Shown here in pieces: positions 1 to 7,899 of a stretch of 15,218 nt of DNA. Location of the stretch: contig JABMQB010000373.1 in assembly GCA_013203525.1 (NCBI GenBank), positions 1 through 15,218 on the forward strand. The letters are read 5' to 3'. The notes beneath the pieces are model-generated. The model had not been told where the DNA came from. It saw only the letters and a list, made by a program, of their open reading frames with translations, and made no database searches. Position 1 is the first letter of the stretch. Every line of letters begins with the position of its first letter. A program made the position numbers and the translations under genes. The DNA is from Mariniphaga sp. (GTDB lineage Bacteria > Bacteroidota > Bacteroidia > Bacteroidales > Prolixibacteraceae).

Positions 1-1
1 C

Positions 2-334
2 CATGGAATTGACCATGCACGAACTTTGGCAATTGTATTACCAGGAATGATGCACATCCTCAGAAAAGAGAAAAAAGAGAAAATTCTGCAGTATGGCAAA
101 CGGGTATGGAATATAACTGAAGGAACGGAAGATGAGCGAATAGATAAAACAATTGCTGCAACCGTTTCATTTTTTGAATCAGTAGGAATTCCAACAAAAA
201 TGACTGATTATAATGTGCCGGCAGAAACAATTGATAAAATCACAAGCCGTTTTAAAAAACGTGGATTTAAACTAGGTGAAAAAAGTGACATTGGTCCTAA
301 AACCATAAAACTAATTTTGGAAAACAGGTTGTAA
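2..334 (+). CDS. yqhD: NADPH-dependent iron-type alcohol dehydrogenase, YqhD/BDH family, C-terminal end (5' truncated)
   Basis: Only the last 110 codons are present; the reading frame is open from base 2, so the gene begins left of the window. The frame opens with HGIDHARTLAIVLPG, which matches the last metal-binding segment of group III iron-dependent alcohol dehydrogenases; the His of IDH corresponds to the distal metal ligand (His281 in E. coli YqhD). The segments LQYGKRVWNITEG and TVSFFESVGIPTKMTDY also match YqhD from memory. The family is cytoplasmic and reduces aldehydes, often toxic short-chain or lipid-peroxidation products, with NADPH. An internal TTG at 26 is not the real start, because the conserved sequence continues upstream of it. 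It converges on the minus-strand gene ending at 409. Its metabolic role here cannot be decided from this fragment. Confidence 0.9.
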   Translation, partial: HGIDHARTLAIVLPGMMHILRKEKKEKILQYGKRVWNITEGTEDERIDKTIAATVSFFESVGIPTKMTDYNVPAETIDKITSRFKKRGFKLGEKSDIGPKTIKLILENRL

Positions 335-346
335 ATATTTGTTTTA

Positions 347-383
347 TTTTCAAAAGAATTAAAGAAACCAATCTTTTTGAAAA
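347..383. terminator. Possible bidirectional terminator between convergent genes
   Basis: The 74-bp spacer between the two convergent stop codons contains TTTTCAAAAGA (347-357) and TCTTTTTGAAAA (372-383). These can pair over about 11 bases with one bulged T, leaving a 14-base loop. The stem is almost entirely A/T and so weak. Its position between converging genes is the main reason to propose it. Confidence 0.25.
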
Positions 384-408
384 AAGCGGATCCTTGTTAA
401 TATTTGAA

Positions 409-2070
409 TTATTTTCGAGAAATCTCTATCAAAAAATTGTCTTGATCCACAATGGTATAGCCAGTTAATTTTTTTTCCCCGGAAGGAGTATCCTGTGAAT
501 AACTGTAATTAGCTATTACATAGCCAAAATCATTCCCCCAAACCCAATAACTATCAATATTTGTATCAGCAATAGTTCCTGAAAAAGGAATACTATCGCA
601 ATTAAATCTGTAATGGTGCTTATAATATGTAAATTCGGTTACATCCAAATTGAGCTCAAAATTCAAACATTGACGGGGTTCATTTATCACTTCAACACTT
701 AAGGTTCCTACATAATTTGAACTATATTGACTAAAATTAATATTTGCTTTATAAATATTGGGATTTGAAACATCAGGTTCAACAAAATGCCTCAGGAAAA
801 ATTCGTGACCAACTCCATTTTCATATAAAGGACTACGACCATCATTATAATTAAAAACAAAATCTGCATTGTTGAAAAAATATGCAAAATCTACAATAAT
901 TTCAGGATTTAAAAATTCAACTTCCAATTTAACAGTATTTGTTCCATAATAATTTTTACTTTCATCATATTTACCATTCGACACCAATAATACCAATTCA
1001 TATCCATCATCAAATATTGATTTTACATCGCTTATTATTACCTGCCCGTTCCCCCCTGGAAAAGCTTCACCTACAGAAGTAATTTCAACGCCCTTCTTAT
1101 ACTTGCATACTAAAATCCCACAATTAGTCGGATCGTATACTTTAAGAGATAAGGGAACAGTTGTAAGCGAGCTAAAATTCCTTGGATCGAATTTAAAGAG
1201 CATACCTGAAAAATCAACTAAAGTAAGAGTATGCTCAACTTTTGGATCATCAGGATGAAGGACTAAATCTGATCCAAAATTGGACGAATTACCAAGAAAT
1301 TCATAATTAACAGAATTGTTATAATATTTACCTAAAAGGTAAGAACTTAACACACCATGCCAAAAAGACTGAACCGGCTCCCATTCCTTCACAACAGATA
1401 TAACAGCTTTAACGGGATCTTCAGCATTTGACGGTAAAATACCATCCTTTATTTTATTAAAAACTTTAATAATTTCATCATCTCCATATCTATCTGCAAT
1501 ATCTTTAAAAATAGGGGAAAGCTGATAACCATTCTTAACATACCCAACACTTGATCTTTGCCAACCTCTTAATAAATTATTTGATTGTTTATTATGGCTT
1601 GATGAAACATAATTTGGCATATTAGCAAACTTCTCTTCAATCCACACAGCAGTTGCTTCCTTAAGCCACCCCTGTTCCGGTTCAATCCATGATGATGAAA
1701 ATTCATATAAATTCTGAATCAGATGTAAAAACTCATGCCCACAAGTTACCCGAAGCTTAAGATCATCTGATAAAATATCTGCATTAATTGTGAAATTTCC
1801 TTTATTAATTACGCTTTTTAATATTTCATCTGTCATATTTTTACTGCCCCAACATGAATAGAAACCTACCGTAATAGAGCCATCTTTATTTGGTTTTATG
1901 GGTTTAACCAATACATCTACCGGCCATGATGTCCGGGCTGAATAAGAAAATCCCATTTCTTTGCAAACTGTGTAAGCTTTTTCAAAATGTCCACCCATTC
2001 GGATCGCATCCTGTTCAGTTTTCATAGGATAAAAAAGCATAAAATTCCCTTTAGAACTAAGTTTCTTCAC
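409..2070 (-). CDS. Metallopeptidase-like C-terminal segment (possible GTG start)
   Basis: This is the long intact part of the broken gene, 553 codons if read from GTG at 2070. I do not recognise a named peptidase family. The sequence shows GHEFLHLIQ (residues 111-119), an HExxH zinc site with His112, Glu113 and His116, and WLKEATAVW (135-143), where Glu138 is well placed as a third ligand in gluzincin style. Before this is a stretch (about 9-70) starting NFMLFYP that resembles the pre-catalytic region of bacterial surface metallopeptidases. The C-terminal 250 residues look beta-rich and have no recognisable motif. The coding frame extends upstream without a stop to 2127 and carries sensible protein sequence there, so GTG 2070 is probably an internal codon and not the native start. 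Without the lipoprotein signal upstream, the product would remain in the cytoplasm if it is made at all. Confidence 0.55.
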   Translation of the reverse strand: MKKLSSKGNFMLFYPMKTEQDAIRMGGHFEKAYTVCKEMGFSYSARTSWPVDVLVKPIKPNKDGSITVGFYSCWGSKNMTDEILKSVINKGNFTINADILSDDLKLRVTCGHEFLHLIQNLYEFSSSWIEPEQGWLKEATAVWIEEKFANMPNYVSSSHNKQSNNLLRGWQRSSVGYVKNGYQLSPIFKDIADRYGDDEIIKVFNKIKDGILPSNAEDPVKAVISVVKEWEPVQSFWHGVLSSYLLGKYYNNSVNYEFLGNSSNFGSDLVLHPDDPKVEHTLTLVDFSGMLFKFDPRNFSSLTTVPLSLKVYDPTNCGILVCKYKKGVEITSVGEAFPGGNGQVIISDVKSIFDDGYELVLLVSNGKYDESKNYYGTNTVKLEVEFLNPEIIVDFAYFFNNADFVFNYNDGRSPLYENGVGHEFFLRHFVEPDVSNPNIYKANINFSQYSSNYVGTLSVEVINEPRQCLNFELNLDVTEFTYYKHHYRFNCDSIPFSGTIADTNIDSYWVWGNDFGYVIANYSYSQDTPSGEKKLTGYTIVDQDNFLIEISRK

Positions 2071-2645
2071 ATAAGTATTTAATGCGATTAGTTTTATTGT
2101 TTTACTACTACTGCCATTTCCTATTTACCCTGATTTTATCAGGTTTGAATTAGGAGATATTTCAAAGATCAGGTAACCAGATGAATCGATAGCAGTTTCA
2201 GCATGAAAAGAATAAAGCATGCTATCAAGGCTGGTTACATATAGCATTTCCCCAATGGCAATAAGAGGATCACCGGTTAAGGTTCCATTGTATTTAATTA
2301 TTATCCTGATAGGTTTAGTAATAGTTTCGGGCAGTCCGCTTATTTGATATAGCCCTGAATTGGCAAATTCCCCGAATTCATCACTGCCATCTTCATTGCT
2401 AATATTTATCTGATTGTCTTCATTGAAAGCATCAGACGGGACAAAAATTTCCAGATTATCCAAACTGACTTTCCACCGTTGGGTCCAATTTCTAAGGATC
2501 CAGTATCACTTACGTTGCTATCATTTTTAGGATCGTCCTTACCAAACAAGTCTTTAAAAAAATCGCATCCTGATATAAAAATGAAACTTGAAAGAATAAG
2601 TAAGGGTAACAATTTAACAACTGGCTTAAAGGAAGGTAATTTCAT
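409..2645 (-). pseudogene. Broken lipoprotein gene: ZU5-like domain plus HExxH metallopeptidase-like domain
   Basis: Three open segments on the minus strand fit one ancestral protein of about 745 residues. Segment one starts with ATG at 2645 and has a lipoprotein signal peptide: hydrophobic residues 11-26, then FISGC with the lipobox cysteine at residue 27. It reaches the motif IGPNGGK, then loses frame at the TTT run 2470-2472 (AAA on the coding strand). Adding one A restores GGKVSLDNLEIFVPSDAF, which continues into segment two (to 2125) and has the GP-x-GG-x-V look of ZU5-like domains. Segment two ends at TAA (2125-2127), and the same frame continues without a break into segment three (to 409). 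The gene is thus split by one indel and one nonsense codon, with everything else open. This could be recent inactivation or two sequence errors. It is separated by 229 bp from the GH30 gene upstream, so it is probably not part of that operon. Confidence 0.7.
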
Positions 2646-2874
2646 AATTGCACATTAAATAATACTTTTTATCTAAAACCAGAAATGAATTACACAGAGT
2701 GAATTTTGGTTTTCCTTAAAGTTAAAATATTAATATGTTAATTCAAAATAAGGCAAACAACTGACAGATATTGCCGCTGGTATTAATTACACAATTTTTT
2801 TAAAATTTGAAATGGGAATCAAACAGCAAAAAGCCATACAATTGAAAAAACAAATTAATTCATAAATAATCAAC

Positions 2875-5118
2875 TTATTTAATAATAAGTTTCTTAACTA
2901 CCGATGAAATATCATTTTGGAGAATAATAAAATATATTCCCGGGTCTAAATCAAACATCTCATCAGTTACTTCAATTTCAGATGTGTATTCCTTATAAAA
3001 CTGTATTTGCCCCTGAAGATTGAAAACTTTTAATGATTTAAATTTCTTATCCCAAAAAATCGTGACCTGCCCGGTTGTTGGGTTTGGATAAACATCAAAG
3101 ATACCTTCGGAATTTCCTAATAAATTGATGTTACTAGTTGACTGGCAATTACCAGCATCATTACCATAACCATTGGGTGTAATCCCGGTATTTGATATTA
3201 AAATCTTATCCAGCTTTGCACCATCCTCGCGTAAACAAATACTTAATGTATGGCTCCCGGGCTCCAATTCATATAAAACCACATTTTCATTACTATAACT
3301 ATGTACATCATCCCAATGCCAGGCCGATCCGGAAGGAATACTGTTCCACATAGTCCAATCCAAATCATCAATTTTTATCCAAAATGAGTCGTCATCGGCA
3401 GTAGGAGTTATAACCCGCCCCCATACCTTATAGTTACCTGTTTCGCTGGTTGTAAAACTGTATGTAATTAAGTTATCGGGATTGGTTGAAGCACCTGAAA
3501 GGCTTTGGATTCCGCTGTTAGTTTCCACATATGTACCGTTTGACGCATTGGCATTAGCAAGGCTTTGCCAGCTAGCCCCTACTGTTCCACATTCAGCCTC
3601 AAGCCAAATTTCAGTATTTCTTGTACTATTCAATTCAATATGCAAGGTGTCTGTTGCTGTGGCACCATCGTCATCAGTAACAGTAAGGACAAAGTTATAT
3701 TCACCTATTGAAATTGTTACATCATGGGTAGATTCCCATGCCAGTTGTTCTCCGTTTAATGACCATGAGTAGTTTGTAATTTCGCCATCATTATCGTTAC
3801 TTAGTAAACCATCAAGTTTAACTACTACTGATCCTGTTCCTACAGTATCTTCAACTATTAAATCATCGCCGGCAAATGCGGTTGGCTTATTATTATCCTG
3901 TTTACCACCATTTTCTGGATCAGAAGTAAATGTAGTAACACTATTTGCATCGAGGGTTGTAGAAAATGTGCCACCGGAGATTAACATCTCTCCATCATTA
4001 ACCATTTTTTTTATTTCAGAAGTGGTGAATTTATTAAGCCTTTCGACATTGCCATTTTCAATATTAAAATTCATTTCTACACTCTCTTTTTTCCGGTTAA
4101 TAACTACCATTGCAAACGAGGTATCAGTTTTATAAGCAGTTACATCAACATTGATTGCCAAATCCAGGGAAGCATCGACACGAACAGCACCAGGGCGTAT
4201 AAATTTTGTGAATTGTGACATAATATATCCTTTATCAGTAATGTTGCCATCATCGGTTATCAAACCATACGACCGGCGAATATACCACCATACATAAGCG
4301 TTAAAATTAGCCTTCATGCAGTCGTTTATTTCTTTTGCAACAGTAACAGCCAAATCCCAATTATTTATATGTCCATCACCGCTCCCCAGCAAGTGTTCAG
4401 TCATCCACACCTCTTTGCCTTTCGCACGGGCAAGGGGATAATCCATTAATCCTCCACCATAAATATGCCCTCCTACAATATCAAGATGTGCATTAGCCAG
4501 CGAATCATTTAAAATAGGATCTGTAAAACTTCGCCTGAACTGAAAAGACTCAGGAGCCATCACCCGGTTATCAATATTCTGAGCATAGTTTCTCATAAAG
4601 TCAAGCATTTCCGTGGAGGTCCATCGTGTCCATTCTCCCCAATCAGGTTCGTTTTGTACTGAAACAGCATACAAGGGCACCCCATTATTTGACATAACCG
4701 CATTAAACGCATTTAAATGGGCAACATATTCACCATACTTATTAGGATCAACTCTACCTGGATTGGAGGTTGGATCAAGCAATGCAGTTGGTGCATTCCA
4801 TGGTGTCGCAAATGCTTTTGCACCTTTTTGTATTGCATATATGGCTGTTGGTATTTCCAAATTAAAACGCTGAGGATTAGGATCAAGATGAATTCTAAGT
4901 ATACTTAAACCGATTTCTCCCGGATCGTTACCAAAAGCTTTTTCCCTGTTATCTTCATTTAAGTCATTAATCCAGGTTGTATGGTTCATACCGCCAAATC
5001 CTCTAATGGTTTGGTATTCTTTTGACAAATCGATTGTTATTGTTTGTGCAGAAATTCTTGATATACCAATAATAGAAAATATTAACAGAGTGAGTATGGA
5101 TAAAGTTTTTACTTTCAT
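2875..5118 (-). CDS. GH30 (subfamily 8-like) glucuronoxylanase with PKD, CBM-like and T9SS sorting domains
   Basis: This 747-residue exported enzyme should cleave the beta-1,4-xylan backbone at sites set by (4-O-methyl)glucuronic acid side groups. The signal peptide is residues 1-24, with likely cleavage at SAQ. The catalytic domain is about 27-400. SVQNEPDW holds the probable acid/base Glu157, and VWMTEH holds the probable nucleophile Glu241. VWWYIRRSYG (277-285) followed by a conserved SQFTKFIRPG matches XynC-type GH30_8 enzymes, in which an Arg of this loop binds the glucuronate carboxylate. A PKD-like domain follows at 411-497 and a carbohydrate-binding-like beta-sandwich at 503-643 (begins WLEAE, later LREDGAKLDKI). 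Residues 670-747 form a type A T9SS sorting domain with DVYPNPTTG and a basic end, KKLIIK. It is last in the operon, 22 bp after the GH2 gene. GH30 membership is firm; subfamily 8 rests on remembered motifs. Confidence 0.88.
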   Translation of the reverse strand: MKVKTLSILTLLIFSIIGISRISAQTITIDLSKEYQTIRGFGGMNHTTWINDLNEDNREKAFGNDPGEIGLSILRIHLDPNPQRFNLEIPTAIYAIQKGAKAFATPWNAPTALLDPTSNPGRVDPNKYGEYVAHLNAFNAVMSNNGVPLYAVSVQNEPDWGEWTRWTSTEMLDFMRNYAQNIDNRVMAPESFQFRRSFTDPILNDSLANAHLDIVGGHIYGGGLMDYPLARAKGKEVWMTEHLLGSGDGHINNWDLAVTVAKEINDCMKANFNAYVWWYIRRSYGLITDDGNITDKGYIMSQFTKFIRPGAVRVDASLDLAINVDVTAYKTDTSFAMVVINRKKESVEMNFNIENGNVERLNKFTTSEIKKMVNDGEMLISGGTFSTTLDANSVTTFTSDPENGGKQDNNKPTAFAGDDLIVEDTVGTGSVVVKLDGLLSNDNDGEITNYSWSLNGEQLAWESTHDVTISIGEYNFVLTVTDDDGATATDTLHIELNSTRNTEIWLEAECGTVGASWQSLANANASNGTYVETNSGIQSLSGASTNPDNLITYSFTTSETGNYKVWGRVITPTADDDSFWIKIDDLDWTMWNSIPSGSAWHWDDVHSYSNENVVLYELEPGSHTLSICLREDGAKLDKILISNTGITPNGYGNDAGNCQSTSNINLLGNSEGIFDVYPNPTTGQVTIFWDKKFKSLKVFNLQGQIQFYKEYTSEIEVTDEMFDLDPGIYFIILQNDISSVVKKLIIK

Positions 5119-5140
5119 TTCTAATTAAATTCAAATTTTG

Positions 5141-7879
5141 TTATTTACTTTTTATCTTCAACTTTGTTTCTTTTAGCCCGGCTGATTTTACCTTCACTTT
5201 AATTACTCCTTTTTCTCCTGCTTTAGAACGAACAATTACCAAAACTAATCCATTAAAGGCTTCACGTTTGTTCGAAGAAAAAGAAACCATATTGGTGGGG
5301 TCTCCGTTATCGGTTGCAATAATTTCGCCGGGGCCTTCGATGCTAAACTCAATCAGGTTATTTGTGCGAGGCACCAAAAGACCCTCTTTATCAGCTATCT
5401 CAACCGTTATAAAGGATAAATCTTTCCCATCGGCGGTAATTTTATTACGATCAACAGTTGCACACAACTTAACAGGTTCACTGGTGGTTTTAACCACTTC
5501 TTCCACCCATTTTTTTCCATTTTTATATGCAACAGCTTTTAAGACTCCCGGCTCATATTTTATATCGTCCCAACGCAAACGGTATTCGTATTCACCTTTT
5601 TTCTTTTTCCCCAATGATTTTCCATTCAGGAATAATTCAGCTTCATCGCCTGAGGTAAACACATGCACTGGTGTTATTTCCCCAACACGTTCAGGCCAAT
5701 TCCAGTGAGGAAGGATGTGTGCCATGGGTAACTCCGGCCGCCAGTGCGATTGATATAAATAAAAGCGGTCTTTTTTAAAACCAGCCAGATCGATGATTCC
5801 CGAATATGAACTGCGGGCAGAATAATAAGGAGTTGGCTCGCCAATATAATCCCAACCTGTCCAGACAAACTCTCCTGCTACAAAAGAATGCCTTTCGAGC
5901 GAACCAAAAACTTTATCGACAGTGGACCCAAAGTCAACAGCATGAAGCTCATAGGATGTAACCTGAGCTATTTTTGAATCTCCTCCCCTTGCATCTCTCA
6001 CTGGTGAACTTAGCTCTTTTGATACAGGAAAGAGGTAAATACCACGGCTACTAAAAGCAGACGCCGTTTCGCTGCTAAAAATCATTTTATCAGGGAATTG
6101 AGTATGAAAATCATCGTACATCGGTTTAGTACGAATACGATTGGTTCCTTCAAATTCAGGATCTTGCCGAATGCCTTCTCCCTGATAATTCAGGCTAATA
6201 ATATCCATCTCTACAGGAAAGGGCATATTAGGTTTAGCCCAGTTCATAGCTGAGGTGGTCGGGCGGGTCGGATCTTCTTCCTTTATAATTCCAACCAAAC
6301 GGTTTGCAACAGCAGCGCCCTGTTCTCCTGTATATTGCTCTCCTACTTCGTTTCCATAACTCCACATAATCACCGATGGATGGTTTCTGTCACGACGAAT
6401 AAATGCACGTGTATCGGGTTCGCTCCAATCAGGGAAAATCAAATGAAAATCAAGCGGAGTTTTTCTTCGTTCCCATACATCAAAAATTTCATCAACCACC
6501 AAAAATCCCATTCGGTCGGTTAGTTCAAGTAATTCGGGTGCCGGAGGATTATGGGACATACGGATGGCATTACAACCCATTTCCCTGAGTATTTCCAGTT
6601 GACGTTCGGCTGCCCGGATATTAAATGCTGCACCGAGGGCGCCCAGGTCATGGTGCTGGTTAACTCCTTTGATCGATATATGCTCTCCGTTTACTATTAC
6701 TCCTTTATCCAGATCGAAATCAAGTGAACGGACACCAAATTTAGTTTCATAAGAATCCAATGTTAAACCATCTTTTTTCAAAGCAGTTATGGCTACATAC
6801 ATATTGGGAGCCTGTGTTGGAGGAGGTCCCCAAAGCCTGGGTTTATTTAGTGATGTGGTATTGCTTATTTTTACTTGCTTTCCTGCTGCTACATTTATTA
6901 TTTCAGAAGGAAAGACAGCTATAGCCTCACCGGTAATTATTCCTGACGCATTAAGAGCGTAAATTTTCGAACTAACTTCAACCGTACTATTCTTTTCAGA
7001 ATCATTATCGATGGAAACGAAAAGGCTAACTGTGGCAGCACTTTCCGAAACATCTTCTGTTGTTATAAAAGTCCCCCATTGAGCAACATGAACCCGATTT
7101 GTTTTTACCAACCAGACATTCCGGTACAATCCAGCACCAGGGTACCAACGTGCCGATTGGTTTGGATTATCGATACGGATTGCAAGTTGGTTTTCCTCAC
7201 CAAAATTAATATGAGGTGTAATATCAAGCCGCCATGAAGCGTAGCCATAAGGCCAGCCTCCAACCAAATTGCCGTTTAACCAAACAATTGCATATGACAT
7301 TGCTCCATCTATATCAAGAAAAAATGATTTGCCTTTATCTGAGGCAGGAATATCGAGTTTCTTACGATACCAGGCAACACCATTAATTGGCAGCCTTCCC
7401 ATTCCACCACCTACTTCAGGACGGTCTCCTTCCTGGAATGGCCCTTTGATAGCCCAGTCATGTGGTAAATCAACAATTTCCCATTCACCATCATTAAAAT
7501 TGTTTTGAACAAAGGGAAAATCACTGCCAGGGTTGCCTTCAGGCCGGGCATGCCTATCAGCCAGATTTTTTATAAAACTATTTCCGGCAGGTAAAATCCA
7601 GGGCTTAAGAACTTTCCTTTTAGTTTCAATAATTACACCCTCGGTTGGTTGAGCATCCGCTTCTTTATCATCACTTCTATTGATCAATTCTGGACGTTCA
7701 TCATAAATTAAGTGATCTGAATTTGATATCGAATCGTATTTAAAAAAATTCCAATTGTTGTTAATTGATATTCGCTGGCGAATAATCTTACTTGAATCAT
7801 TTCCCCTGGATTGAGCAAAAATCTGTGGGATCGCAAAAAGGAACAAGCACGCAATAATATATATTAATCTTTTTCTCAT
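5141..7879 (-). CDS. GH2 family beta-galactosidase-like glycoside hydrolase, periplasmic
   Basis: The 912-residue protein has a signal peptide (1-22, ending FAQ) and no lipobox cysteine, so a soluble periplasmic enzyme is expected. The GH2 domains appear in order. The N-terminal sugar-binding sandwich is about 135-258, with LPHDWAI and RWYPGAGLYRNVWL. An immunoglobulin-like domain spans 262-385 and a TIM barrel about 388-700. A DUF4982-like domain lies at about 725-800, and a final Ig-like domain at about 803-905. Catalytic residues are visible: SYGNEVGEQ with acid/base Glu511, and IFSSETAS with nucleophile Glu604. Residues 60-125 hold an extra loop, including KPWILPAGNSFIKN, placed before the sandwich. 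GH2 covers beta-galactosidase, beta-glucuronidase, beta-mannosidase and others; the overall look is of the beta-galactosidase group, but the substrate is not settled. Its place between GH127 and GH30 suggests trimming of side chains on complex xylan. Confidence 0.88.
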   Translation of the reverse strand: MRKRLIYIIACLFLFAIPQIFAQSRGNDSSKIIRQRISINNNWNFFKYDSISNSDHLIYDERPELINRSDDKEADAQPTEGVIIETKRKVLKPWILPAGNSFIKNLADRHARPEGNPGSDFPFVQNNFNDGEWEIVDLPHDWAIKGPFQEGDRPEVGGGMGRLPINGVAWYRKKLDIPASDKGKSFFLDIDGAMSYAIVWLNGNLVGGWPYGYASWRLDITPHINFGEENQLAIRIDNPNQSARWYPGAGLYRNVWLVKTNRVHVAQWGTFITTEDVSESAATVSLFVSIDNDSEKNSTVEVSSKIYALNASGIITGEAIAVFPSEIINVAAGKQVKISNTTSLNKPRLWGPPPTQAPNMYVAITALKKDGLTLDSYETKFGVRSLDFDLDKGVIVNGEHISIKGVNQHHDLGALGAAFNIRAAERQLEILREMGCNAIRMSHNPPAPELLELTDRMGFLVVDEIFDVWERRKTPLDFHLIFPDWSEPDTRAFIRRDRNHPSVIMWSYGNEVGEQYTGEQGAAVANRLVGIIKEEDPTRPTTSAMNWAKPNMPFPVEMDIISLNYQGEGIRQDPEFEGTNRIRTKPMYDDFHTQFPDKMIFSSETASAFSSRGIYLFPVSKELSSPVRDARGGDSKIAQVTSYELHAVDFGSTVDKVFGSLERHSFVAGEFVWTGWDYIGEPTPYYSARSSYSGIIDLAGFKKDRFYLYQSHWRPELPMAHILPHWNWPERVGEITPVHVFTSGDEAELFLNGKSLGKKKKGEYEYRLRWDDIKYEPGVLKAVAYKNGKKWVEEVVKTTSEPVKLCATVDRNKITADGKDLSFITVEIADKEGLLVPRTNNLIEFSIEGPGEIIATDNGDPTNMVSFSSNKREAFNGLVLVIVRSKAGEKGVIKVKVKSAGLKETKLKIKSK

Positions 7880-7899
7880 AAATAAAATCGGTTAGTTTT

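Noticed and set aside
2646..2874. Search for a terminator or promoter between the GH30 gene and the broken lipoprotein gene
   Set aside because: The 229-bp AT-rich spacer has only short mismatched A/T inverted repeats, such as around 2792-2809, and no TAnnTTTG element on the minus strand.
5268..5708. 146-codon open frame on the plus strand
   Set aside because: It lies antisense within the GH2 gene, whose motifs are clear, and shows no recognisable protein features.
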